Notes: generated by a model not told the origin, from the sequence alone. 8,090 nucleotides of DNA from UBA1140 sp964409295 (GCA_964409295.1 CAYPCV010000124.1:1-8090), one strand, 5' to 3'. Shown: positions 1 through 5,742, counted from the first letter of the stretch. Translations and numbers: made by a program.

Positions 1-165
1 CTCATCAGTTGCAAGAGGTTGATTGGTCTTTTGGAGTTTGGCTTGGTAGGTGTAGAACGTATACAAAGCTAAAAGATTTGCAAAATCCTTACCTTGACGC
101 ATAAACTTTTGCAATAGATGAGGGTGGATAACGATTAAATCTTCTAGTGGTTCTTGCTCTTCCAT
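1..165 (-). CDS. Partial hypothetical protein, N-terminal 55 residues
   Basis: An open frame starts at ATG 165 and runs off the left edge, so only the first 55 residues are visible. An AAAGG Shine-Dalgarno-like run lies 7 bases before the ATG. The same frame stays open upstream to a stop near 224 but has no ATG, GTG or TTG there, which supports the ATG at 165. The N-terminus is acidic (MEEQEPLEDL) and is followed by a helical stretch rich in Leu, Tyr and Phe (around LLALYTFYTY, residues 31-40) and then QAKLQKTNQP. From memory this resembles the N-terminal part of winged-helix proteins found on plasmids, phages and accessory islands, but too little is present to assign a family. It lies 79 bases downstream of the helix-turn-helix gene, separated by a hairpin that may terminate transcription. 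Confidence 0.6.
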   Translation of the reverse strand, partial: MEEQEPLEDLIVIHPHLLQKFMRQGKDFANLLALYTFYTYQAKLQKTNQPLATDE

Positions 166-238
166 TTTTTTGCCTTTATCGGGTTTAGATTTGGCATTGT
201 AGTCAACAATAACTTTTATTTAGATTAGAAGTGTATAA

Positions 239-269
239 AATAGACTATTTTTTTGAAAAAAAGTCTATT
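239..269. terminator. AT-rich hairpin at the end of the HTH gene, possible bidirectional terminator
   Basis: AATAGACT (239-246) pairs perfectly with AGTCTATT (262-269). Inside it, T248-T254 can pair with A256-A261, giving a stem of about 14 pairs with one unpaired A. The stop codon of the 82-residue gene lies in the left arm. On the minus strand the hairpin is followed by TTATAC, a weak U tract. The stem has almost no GC, so termination strength is uncertain. Confidence 0.4.
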
Positions 270-493
270 ACGCTCTCTTTCATCTTTTCTATCTCAATAA
301 TTTTTTTTTCTAATTGGATATTTTTCATATACAGTCCAATGGCTTTTTCTAGTTGGATACTAATTTTATTATCATATACAGATTTTTTTAAACTTGATTC
401 TGTATAACCAATTATTTCGCCTAATTCTTTATATGTTACTCCAAATTCTTTAGAAACCCGTTTGACCAAATGTATCTCTTCTCTCTCTTCCAA
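245..493 (-). CDS. Small helix-turn-helix DNA-binding protein (82 aa)
   Basis: The 82-residue protein has a helix-turn-helix pattern at about residues 10-45 (VKRVSKEFGVTYKELGEIIG, then a Ser/Lys-rich recognition-helix candidate), similar to XRE/Cro-type or phage-style regulators. The C-terminal half (residues 48-82) is a Lys/Glu/Ile-rich helix that could form a coiled coil for dimerisation. The start is TTG at 493: an in-frame TAA lies just upstream, and GAGAGG sits about 5 bases before the TTG. An extended -10 promoter (TGCTATAAT) lies 22 bases upstream. It is probably a DNA-binding repressor or accessory regulator, possibly autoregulatory given the operator-like site upstream. The target is unknown. 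Confidence 0.75.
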   Translation of the reverse strand: MEEREEIHLVKRVSKEFGVTYKELGEIIGYTESSLKKSVYDNKISIQLEKAIGLYMKNIQLEKKIIEIEKMKESVIDFFSKK

Positions 494-515
494 AATAACC
501 TCTCTTTTTTATACG

Positions 516-524
516 ATTATAGCA
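516..524 (-). promoter_or_regulatory. Extended -10 promoter for the 82-aa HTH gene
   Basis: On the minus strand TGCTATAAT is a perfect extended -10 (TGn plus TATAAT, hexamer at 516-521). The -35 hexamer at normal spacing (TCTTCA, 539-544) is weak, as expected for an extended -10. The leader before the TTG start would be about 16 bases and contains GAGAGG. Confidence 0.55.
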
Positions 525-548
525 AAACTCCCCTTTTCTGAAGAGAGT

Positions 549-588
549 TTTTAAGTATCTTCTTTTCACAAGGTGAACTTTTAAGTAT
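549..588. promoter_or_regulatory. Operator-like site: direct repeat flanking an inverted repeat
   Basis: TTTTAAGTAT occurs at 549-558 and again at 579-588, exactly 30 bases apart. Between them lies the inverted repeat TTCAC-AAG-GTGAA (565-577). The array lies about 30-70 bases upstream of the -10 of the HTH gene, where a repressor or activator would bind. Assignment to the HTH protein is inference only. Confidence 0.3.
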
Positions 589-655
589 GTGGGTTGTTTT
601 TTGGGTGGGATGTTTTTTGTATGGTGGTTGATTGGTGGATATTTTTTTTATTTTT
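579..655 (+). other. Cytosine-free G/T-rich tract in the intergenic region
   Basis: Seventy-seven consecutive plus-strand bases contain no C. G runs occur at 591-593, 603-605, 607-609, 623-624, 626-627, 634-635 and 637-638, separated by T-rich loops. It lies in the 205-base gap between the 226-residue gene and the HTH gene. A two-layer G-quadruplex on the plus strand is possible in principle; no coding frame is convincing. Confidence 0.5.
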
Positions 656-698
656 CAATTTTTCTATTATATTAAACCTCTCCTCTTTTTTATTGATT

Positions 699-1379
699 CT
701 ACTTCTCGATTAACAACTGTTTGATTGGTGTTGCAAGTTGATGAAGTTGAACCCCTTTAGGTATAAGAATATCCATTTCTCTTATTGAAAAATCTCCTGC
801 TTTAATGCTAGAGTTTTTATATTTAAGTCTGTTTAGAGAGTAGGTAGTGCTTTCTTTGTCTGTTAAAACAAGTAACTCTTGACTGAGTAAATTATTGAAG
901 TTTATAGGTGCTGTTCCACTATTTTTTACTTCAATAACTAAGTGAACCAACTGTTCATTATTGACCTCTGTTGTATTACTAGAGATGATTTTTATCTCTA
1001 TGTCTTGTACTCGATTGGCTTTATCTTTTGACCATTTCTTTTGATACTCATGATAGGGTTGACCGATGCCCTCTAAAAGAGTAACTGTTCCCCATTTTAA
1101 CCCTTTTTCGATTAATTCTTGTCCCGAATCAATGGCTGAACTTGCTCCATCTTGTACATACTCAACACCATCTTTGGCTATATGATACGAGGCTTGTCCC
1201 AATTTATATGCAGAGACAGCACCTGTAACAACCAATATAGAAGTGATTGCAACAACTTCTCCTGTAATGGATATAGGCTCTTTTTTGTACCATTTATAGG
1301 CATATTTTCCTATGATAAACAGTAGTCCAGCTCCTGCGATTCCTCCACCTATTAGTGATAATAAAAATTGTGTTCCCAT
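699..1379 (-). CDS. Membrane-anchored hypothetical protein with C-terminal Ig-like domain (226 aa)
   Basis: I do not recognise a named family for the whole protein. Two hydrophobic segments are visible, at residues 5-24 (Gly-rich) and about 38-58. They are followed by a helical, amphipathic stretch (60-120) and a C-terminal domain (126-226) with the pattern LVIEVKNSGTAPINFNN. That pattern is typical of DUF4352-like or other immunoglobulin-like beta-sandwich extracytoplasmic domains. The ATG at 1379 is preceded by an ideal AAGGAGG Shine-Dalgarno. The gene lies 67 bases after the aminopropyltransferase gene on the same strand but has its own near-consensus promoter, so it may be expressed with the cluster or alone. 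A role in the envelope is inferred from topology and position. It ends with TAG at 699-701. Confidence 0.75.
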   Translation of the reverse strand: MGTQFLLSLIGGGIAGAGLLFIIGKYAYKWYKKEPISITGEVVAITSILVVTGAVSAYKLGQASYHIAKDGVEYVQDGASSAIDSGQELIEKGLKWGTVTLLEGIGQPYHEYQKKWSKDKANRVQDIEIKIISSNTTEVNNEQLVHLVIEVKNSGTAPINFNNLLSQELLVLTDKESTTYSLNRLKYKNSSIKAGDFSIREMDILIPKGVQLHQLATPIKQLLIEK

Positions 1380-1404
1380 TTTTCCTCCTTGTTTAATCTA
1401 TAAA

Positions 1405-1432
1405 ATTATATCATTTTGAACTACGTTGTCAA
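1405..1432 (-). promoter_or_regulatory. Near-perfect sigma-70 promoter for the 226-aa gene
   Basis: On the minus strand TTGACA (1427-1432) is followed by 16 bases and TATAAT (1405-1410). Transcription would start near 1398, leaving a leader of about 18 bases that contains AAGGAGG before the ATG at 1379. Both hexamers match the consensus exactly. Confidence 0.75.
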
Positions 1433-1436
1433 AGGA

Positions 1437-1455
1437 TATGAATAGACTATTCATA
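1437..1455. repeat. 19-bp palindrome overlapping the speE-like stop codon
   Basis: TATGAATAG (1437-1445), a central A, and CTATTCATA (1447-1455) form a perfect palindrome with 9-bp arms. It contains the stop codon of the aminopropyltransferase gene and begins 5 bases upstream of the TTGACA of the next promoter. It could be an operator or a weak terminator; as an RNA hairpin it would have a 5-base loop and 7 mostly A-U pairs. Confidence 0.45.
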
Positions 1456-2967
1456 CCATTTTTCCCAACCTTCATCATAATACTTTATAAGTTTATGATT
1501 ACTAAGTTTATTGCTCTCTACCTTTACCTCTGCTATATCTTTTGCAAAAATAGTCATCTTATTGAGTACTTCTCTGTTCAGATATTTTAAATTATTTATA
1601 GGGGTTTTCTCTTTGAAATTTATAGGAAAATGAGAAGCCAATACAAATCCCCACTCTCCAAAACTTGGTATGTATGTATGGTAGGCTTTGGTATAAAGAT
1701 TGGTACTTTGCATAGTTTTTTTGATTGACCAAAAGGCTTTATGTGAAAACATTGGCGAAGAGGCTTGGGTAACCATTGCTCCTGATTTCGAGAGTTGACC
1801 TTTTAACAATTGATAAAAAGTTTGTGAGTAGAGACGACTCAGTGAAATGTTATTTGGGTCGGGTAAATCTAAGATAATGACATCATAGAGTACTTTTGAC
1901 TTTTCTATAAATTTCCAAGCATCTTGGTTGACAACAGTTACTTTACTATTATTGTAAGCATGCTTATTTAGTTTACTTAGAGTGGGGTTCTCTTTGAACA
2001 GTGTAGTAATGGCAGGGTCTAAATCAACTAAGGTAATGTTCTCTACGTTGTCATATTTTAACACTTCACGAAGAGCCATTCCATCGCCTCCACCAATGAT
2101 TAAGATATTTTCATGAGCTTTAGCCATCATCATTGCAGGGTGTACCAAAGACTCATGATAACGGTGTTCATCTATACTATCAAACTGGATTGCACCGTTA
2201 ATATAGAATTGAACTCGTCCATGGTTGGCTGTGACAATAATCTTTTGGTAGGGGGTCTGTTGAGAGTAGATAATATTGTTTCTATAGAGTCTGTTTTCTA
2301 TCATGGTAGTCAGTTGACTTGATTGCCAAAAACCTGATATTAAAATGACAAAAACTGCAAAGAGATAGATAAGGTACTGTTTTCCAAGTAAGCCTCTAAA
2401 GATGTACCATGCCATTGTTCCTACAAAAAGGTTAACCATTCCAAACAGAAATGAGGTCTGCATAAGTCCAAGTTGTGGTACTAAAACTAAAGGGAATAGA
2501 AGAGATGCAAACAATGCACCAATATAGTCCACCGTAAAGACATTGGAGATATTTGTTTTTAGTGAAAAACTCTCTTTTAGTATTCTAATAATTAGAGGGA
2601 TTTCTATACCAAGCATTGTTCCTAGTGAAATTGTTATAAGGTATAAAAAAGCAGAGTAGTTGTCAATATAGGCAAAGGCAAAAAAGAGAATAAATGCAGA
2701 AAAGCCACCAAATAGAGCGATGGTTAGTTGCAGTTGAACAAAGGCTCTCTCTAAATTTTGTTCTATAAACCTAGATAGCCAAGCACCAATCCCCATGGAA
2801 GACATAAATAATCCAATAACCAATGAAAAATGGTAAATAGAGTCTCCTAATAGATAGGAAGATAATGTTCCCTCTAAAAGTTCATAAATCAGCCCAGAAA
2901 TAGCAATAAGAAATGTTCCAAAGAGTAGGGCTACCTCTTTGGCTTGATTATTAACAGCTGTTGACAT
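1447..2967 (-). CDS. speE: Membrane-fused spermidine synthase-like aminopropyltransferase (506 aa)
   Basis: The first ~215 residues contain about seven transmembrane helices (roughly 12-32, 44-64, 76-100, 105-130, 145-163, 170-190, 197-213). Residues ~230-450 are a spermidine-synthase-like domain. Family motifs are visible: YHESLVHP (270-277), the nucleotide-binding GGGDG (292-296), VDLDP (314-318), QDA (348-350) and DLPDP (367-371). D367 and D370 match the catalytic and amine-binding Asp of the classical DSxDP motif. FGEWGF follows at 436-441. In this family decarboxylated S-adenosylmethionine donates an aminopropyl group to a polyamine. The membrane fusion implies action at the inner membrane. 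The ATG overlaps the DUF350 stop as TAATG, so the two genes are translationally coupled. No AdoMet decarboxylase gene lies in the cluster, so donor and acceptor are uncertain. The symbol denotes family only. Confidence 0.88.
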   Translation of the reverse strand: MSTAVNNQAKEVALLFGTFLIAISGLIYELLEGTLSSYLLGDSIYHFSLVIGLFMSSMGIGAWLSRFIEQNLERAFVQLQLTIALFGGFSAFILFFAFAYIDNYSAFLYLITISLGTMLGIEIPLIIRILKESFSLKTNISNVFTVDYIGALFASLLFPLVLVPQLGLMQTSFLFGMVNLFVGTMAWYIFRGLLGKQYLIYLFAVFVILISGFWQSSQLTTMIENRLYRNNIIYSQQTPYQKIIVTANHGRVQFYINGAIQFDSIDEHRYHESLVHPAMMMAKAHENILIIGGGDGMALREVLKYDNVENITLVDLDPAITTLFKENPTLSKLNKHAYNNSKVTVVNQDAWKFIEKSKVLYDVIILDLPDPNNISLSRLYSQTFYQLLKGQLSKSGAMVTQASSPMFSHKAFWSIKKTMQSTNLYTKAYHTYIPSFGEWGFVLASHFPINFKEKTPINNLKYLNREVLNKMTIFAKDIAEVKVESNKLSNHKLIKYYDEGWEKWYE

Positions 2968-3179
2968 TATCGAATGGCTGAAGAGATAATCATCCCTAAC
3001 GAGATAATAATAGAGCCTAACACAATCGCTAATGCCACATTTCCCTCTTGGGTTATTTTTTTGTTAACAGAGTATTTTGTTCCTATCTCAATGAGTGTAA
3101 GTACTAAAAAGAAGACAGCAATACCGATTCCTGCATAGATGAGTGCCGAGATTGCACCTGTGAGTTGAAATGATTCCAT
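2967..3179 (-). CDS. DUF350 family small membrane protein (70 aa)
   Basis: The protein has two transmembrane helices (about residues 10-31 and 48-68) joined by a polar turn. The segment EGNVALAIVLGSIIISLGM matches the conserved helix of DUF350 proteins, where a single or repeated two-helix unit is normal. An AAAGGA ribosome binding site lies about 7 bases before the ATG at 3179. Its stop overlaps the start of the aminopropyltransferase gene by one base (TAATG), so the two products are made together and may interact in the membrane. DUF350 has no established biochemical role that I can state; its association with membrane spermidine-synthase-like and DUF4178 genes is known from genome context. 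Confidence 0.85.
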   Translation of the reverse strand: MESFQLTGAISALIYAGIGIAVFFLVLTLIEIGTKYSVNKKITQEGNVALAIVLGSIIISLGMIISSAIR

Positions 3180-3199
3180 TTTATTTTTCCTTTAAAATT

Positions 3200-3400
3200 T
3201 TATTTTCCATAACCATAAGAGCTAGAGTTATAACTACTAGAACTACTGCTTCCCCAACTGCTACTACTTCGGTGTGAAGAGTTTGAACGGATAGTCTCAT
3301 GCTCAATAGTTTTAATAGTCTCTTGACCTATACCGTTGTAGGTTAAATAGCTGACTCCTGACCCCATTGTAAAAAAGAAGAGCATTATAAATTTTGCCAT
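3200..3400 (-). CDS. Small exported or membrane-anchored Ser/Tyr/Gly-rich protein (66 aa)
   Basis: The N-terminus (residues 1-20, Met-Ala-Lys then a hydrophobic run) is a signal peptide or membrane anchor. A short mixed segment (21-40) follows, and then a low-complexity tail (41-66) made almost entirely of Ser with Tyr, Gly, Trp and Asn, ending GYGK. The ATG at 3400 has an AAGGGGA ribosome binding site and lies 9 bases after the stop of the long DUF4178 gene. Position and tail composition resemble the small Ser/Gly-rich membrane proteins seen in DUF4178/DUF350 clusters (for example DUF4247 proteins), but no family domain is recognisable here. The tail should be disordered and probably lies outside the inner membrane. 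Confidence 0.7.
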   Translation of the reverse strand: MAKFIMLFFFTMGSGVSYLTYNGIGQETIKTIEHETIRSNSSHRSSSSWGSSSSSSYNSSSYGYGK

Positions 3401-3409
3401 ACTGTCCCC

Positions 3410-4666
3410 TTAATCATAATAGATACCCCGTTCATTCTCTAATTTACTACGATGTCTTGATTTGTAAAATTTATAAAGAAAGTAGCTAATAAGTAGGAGT
3501 ATAAAAAATATTTGAAAATAGTTTAGCCTTGAATCTTGTTGGTAAATAATGATTCTTAGGTTTGAACTAAGTGTGTTATTCACAGGTTTAACGGTAATAG
3601 TATACTCTCCTAATTTTTTTAGTTTTAAGTAAATGTTGACGGCTTTAGCATCGTTGTCCCATTGGTTAAACTTGGTCTCTATTTTTGTTGAGTCCTCTTT
3701 GAAACGATAAGCATTTTTTCCATTTAATGAGAAAATCAGATGGTGCTTTTTATGAATTTGTATAGTAAAGTTACTTAGTGCTTTATGGCTACTAGCACGA
3801 AGTTTTAAGGAGCTTAGGTATTTATTTGAGCTTAGTGTAAACTTCTCTTGATAAACTTTGCTGTTATCTACATCCAATGTTTTAATGGTTGTTCCTAATC
3901 CATTAAACCCAATCCCCAAAAAGAGTAGTGCTACTATAATCATGACCCAAAATGAGACCTTGGACAAGATTTCAAGAAAAGGACTACTAAATGGTTTTAG
4001 AGGATTAAAATCATCATTAAAAATACGTTTATCTTCTTTTATATCAAATGCATCGTAAACCATAGAAGCTTCTAAATATTCTGTTTTATAAAACTCAATT
4101 TCATTTTTACTTTTTTCAGCACTGATTCCAAAAGGAGGAGAAATTAAATCTATAAATGATGTATTATCGCCTTTTTTAGCTACCCAAGTAAGTTCGCCTT
4201 CGGCATAGACAACCTTTGCAGTGTACTTATCATAGGGTTCAAACTTTTCATTCTCTACATGAATCAAATATTTATCTGTAATCTCATTCCATTCAATATT
4301 CGGAAAATATCGGTCTCTTTTACTATAAATAAGATGACCCCCTTCATAGGTTAAATAGGCATATCCATAGAGTGGAGAAAAAAGTAAAAAGTCACTCCAT
4401 TCTGAAAAAGGGGGTTCGATTTCTCTGTAAGTTACTCTTCCAATAATTGTGTACTCGACGCTTTTGAGTATTCCTTTCATTCCAATTTCAAAAGGAAGTT
4501 TGTTCTCTTCTTGATACGATTTAAAATTAGAGAGTACTTTATAGTTGTCATTTAAATCAAGTACTGATTTACAATATGCACAGGTAATGGTTTGAACGCG
4601 TCCACCACCCATAAGGCTAAGTGGAGCAGAACAGTTGGAACATTTTATGCTGTAAATTTTACTCAT
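3410..4666 (-). CDS. Zinc-ribbon DUF4178 membrane protein (418 aa)
   Basis: An N-terminal zinc ribbon is formed by C9-x2-C12 and C29-x2-C32. It is followed by a DUF4178 core (about 57-210), recognisable from GMKGILKSVEYTIIGRVTYR and the later aromatic EW...FLLFSPLYGYAYL pattern. A transmembrane helix lies at about 238-257. A beta-rich, probably extracytoplasmic region (about 270-375) and a second transmembrane helix (384-402) follow, with a basic cytoplasmic tail. The ATG overlaps the stop of the upstream short DUF4178 gene (TAATG), indicating translational coupling. DUF4178 has no proven activity known to me; in other genomes it accompanies DUF350 and membrane spermidine-synthase-like genes. 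The architecture suggests a cytoplasmic ribbon and DUF4178 domain coupled through the membrane to a sensing or scaffold domain. Confidence 0.85.
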   Translation of the reverse strand: MSKIYSIKCSNCSAPLSLMGGGRVQTITCAYCKSVLDLNDNYKVLSNFKSYQEENKLPFEIGMKGILKSVEYTIIGRVTYREIEPPFSEWSDFLLFSPLYGYAYLTYEGGHLIYSKRDRYFPNIEWNEITDKYLIHVENEKFEPYDKYTAKVVYAEGELTWVAKKGDNTSFIDLISPPFGISAEKSKNEIEFYKTEYLEASMVYDAFDIKEDKRIFNDDFNPLKPFSSPFLEILSKVSFWVMIIVALLFLGIGFNGLGTTIKTLDVDNSKVYQEKFTLSSNKYLSSLKLRASSHKALSNFTIQIHKKHHLIFSLNGKNAYRFKEDSTKIETKFNQWDNDAKAVNIYLKLKKLGEYTITVKPVNNTLSSNLRIIIYQQDSRLNYFQIFFILLLISYFLYKFYKSRHRSKLENERGIYYD

Positions 4667-5265
4667 TAATAGATACTTTTAATTGTCATAGGGTCTATCC
4701 ATTGTCCTGTAAAGGTTTCTGTTTTTGTGCCTGTACTCTCTAGGGTCAGAAGTTTTCCTCTGCCTTCACTCAAATGCAGATAGATATGCGATTCTCCTAT
4801 TTTTAGTTTTTCGGGTAGTTCCCCTTCAAAACCAACACATTTTCCTGTCCCTTTTTCACTGACAATGTATTTACCATATTTTCTTCCTACACTTACAGCC
4901 AAAGGGTTTTTAAGAGGAAGTGCAATATTTGATTTTTGTTGGAGTACAAAATCTCCCTCGTCAATACTAAGCCAAAACTCTTGATTTTGATTGTCTTGTA
5001 AAAACCACTCTTCCCAAAAGCCTCGTCCATATGAGTAACGAATTTTTCCTATGGGTAAAAAATCTTTATTGTCAATCTGAATGGGGGTATTTAGTTGAAG
5101 TAGAGAGGGTTCAGGACTAAGAGAAGAAGCTTCTCCAATATTTATAGAACCATCATCTTCTAAAAAAATAGAAGATTTACAAGAAGGACAGGCAATAAGC
5201 TTTGTCCATTTAAAGTGAATATCAAGCTTATCTCCACACTGTGGACAGTTAATAGTTTTTTCTAT
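4666..5265 (-). CDS. Short zinc-ribbon DUF4178 protein (about 199 aa), start codon unusual or lost
   Basis: The frame is open from a stop at 5293-5295 to the stop at 4666-4668. It encodes an N-terminal zinc ribbon (CPQC and CPSC, residues 7-10 and 26-29 counting ATA 5265 as 1) and then a DUF4178 core (about 68-190) with WEEWFL and FWLSIDEGDFVL, typical of the family. It is soluble, without membrane helices. No ATG, GTG or TTG occurs before the zinc ribbon; the first, TTG at 4902, would remove both the ribbon and half of the core, so I reject it. ATA at 5265 (ATA GAA AAA) occupies the position expected for ATG but has no Shine-Dalgarno. The options are ATA or ATT initiation (perhaps leaderless), an ATG-to-ATA mutation, a sequence error, or a frameshift from the TTG near 5301. 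The gene is coupled to the next one by TAATG. Confidence 0.75.
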   Translation of the reverse strand: MEKTINCPQCGDKLDIHFKWTKLIACPSCKSSIFLEDDGSINIGEASSLSPEPSLLQLNTPIQIDNKDFLPIGKIRYSYGRGFWEEWFLQDNQNQEFWLSIDEGDFVLQQKSNIALPLKNPLAVSVGRKYGKYIVSEKGTGKCVGFEGELPEKLKIGESHIYLHLSEGRGKLLTLESTGTKTETFTGQWIDPMTIKSIY

Positions 5266-5271
5266 GGTGCT

Positions 5272-5300
5272 TTTATATAGAGGTTCGATTGTTTATCCAA
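5272..5300 (-). promoter_or_regulatory. Candidate promoter directly before the short DUF4178 gene
   Basis: On the minus strand TTGGAT (5295-5300) is followed by 17 bases and TATAAA (5272-5277). The expected transcription start, 7 bases past the -10, falls at about 5265, exactly the A of the ATA codon proposed as the gene start. This would give a leaderless mRNA. The -35 matches the consensus at only three positions. Confidence 0.35.
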
Positions 5301-5320
5301 TAGGTTTATTTTATAGATGT

Positions 5321-5335
5321 ATTTTAGTCTAAAAT
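5321..5335. repeat. 15-bp palindrome at the ywbE stop codon
   Basis: ATTTTAG, a central T, and CTAAAAT form a perfect palindrome with 7-bp arms covering the ywbE stop (5324-5326). It shares the TAG-N-CTA core with the palindromes at 237-251 and 1437-1455. It may be a weak AT hairpin that limits read-through or a protein-binding site. Confidence 0.35.
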
Positions 5336-5518
5336 CTCTTTAACTCGTCCAACTTCGCCAGACATTAATCGTACTTTAATACCATGAGGATGTTTTGGAG
5401 ACTTGGTTAAGATGTCTCTAACCACACCCCATGTTAAATAGCCTGTATCTTGGTCTTCCTTTAAAACAATATGTACTGTTTTCCCTGACTTTATATCGGC
5501 TCTTTTTGTTCCATCCAT
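5324..5518 (-). CDS. ywbE: YwbE family protein (64 aa)
   Basis: This is a full-length match to the small YwbE family (DUF2196), about 60-65 residues. Typical features are the N-terminal RADIKSGKTVHIVLKEDQ, the TGYLTWGVVRDILT segment, HPHGIKVRL and the terminal GEVGRVKEIL. The fold should be a small beta-barrel. The family is widespread, including Bacillus, and its biochemical role is not established. The ATG at 5518 has AAAGGA about 7 bases upstream, and an extended -10 promoter lies at 5550-5558. It is the first gene of the minus-strand run, 58 bases before the short DUF4178 gene, and may be co-transcribed with it. Confidence 0.9.
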   Translation of the reverse strand: MDGTKRADIKSGKTVHIVLKEDQDTGYLTWGVVRDILTKSPKHPHGIKVRLMSGEVGRVKEILD

Positions 5519-5549
5519 ATTAATCCTTTTATTACTCTTTTTTGGTCGT

Positions 5550-5558
5550 ATTGTACCA
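5550..5558 (-). promoter_or_regulatory. Extended -10 promoter for ywbE
   Basis: On the minus strand TGGTACAAT gives TGn plus TACAAT (5550-5555), one mismatch from the consensus -10. It lies about 31 bases upstream of the ywbE ATG, with an AAAGGA ribosome binding site in between. No good -35 is visible. Confidence 0.45.
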
Positions 5559-5607
5559 TATTATTAAATGTGAATATTTTCTACACATAAAGTACACAGA
5601 ATTTAAT

Positions 5608-5613
5608 TATAAT
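5608..5613 (+). promoter_or_regulatory. TATAAT -10 box for the candidate RNA
   Basis: A perfect TATAAT at 5608-5613 predicts a transcription start near 5620, immediately before the first arm of the CCTAACATAGAA inverted repeat. The -35 region is not recognisable, but the upstream sequence is AT-rich. Confidence 0.45.
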
Positions 5614-5619
5614 ACGTTC

Positions 5620-5742
5620 AAGCCTAACATAGAAAGAAAATTAACATATGCTAGACAGCTTGTAGTGTAGCTTTGTATTGTCAATGAAATCTCCCTGAAT
5701 TCATTATTATTCTTCCTCCCTTTATGACTCTTCTATGTTAGG
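5620..5742 (+). ncRNA. Candidate structured RNA (small RNA or leader) closed by a 12-bp stem
   Basis: CCTAACATAGAA (5623-5634) is perfectly complementary to TTCTATGTTAGG (5731-5742). Between these arms are two further hairpins. One pairs GACA (5654-5657) with TGTC (5679-5682) and GCT (5658-5660) with AGC (5669-5671). The other pairs AATGAA (5683-5688) with TTCATT (5700-5705) and exposes CTCCCT in its loop; a second CTCCCT lies at 5716-5721. The 3' closing arm can instead pair with TCCTAAACAT (5775-5784) or TCCTAAC (5792-5798), the latter followed by TTTTTATTATTTT, so the transcript might end near 5805 or act as an attenuated leader for the downstream membrane protein. No match to 6S, SRP, tmRNA or a riboswitch class that I know. 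A short transposon-derived inverted repeat is the alternative. Confidence 0.45.

Noticed and set aside
524..551. AAAACTC/GAGTTTT inverted repeat as a plus-strand terminator
   Set aside because: No plus-strand gene ends upstream, the loop is 14 bases, and the sequence overlaps the promoter region of the HTH gene.
2113..2322. Plus-strand open frame of 69 codons
   Set aside because: It lies wholly inside the aminopropyltransferase domain on the opposite strand, has no ribosome binding site and no recognisable protein pattern.
3858..4058. Plus-strand open frame of 66 codons
   Set aside because: It is antisense to the long DUF4178 gene, whose motifs and membrane helices are clear in the real frame; no independent evidence.
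4666..4902. Short gene starting at TTG 4902
   Set aside because: The same frame continues upstream for 121 codons with a zinc ribbon and the first half of the DUF4178 core, so this is only a fragment of the real gene.
5620..5742. 6S RNA, SRP RNA or tmRNA
   Set aside because: The closed region is only about 120 bases and lacks the 6S long bubble layout, the SRP tetraloop motif and the tmRNA tRNA-like end; kept only as an unassigned structured RNA.
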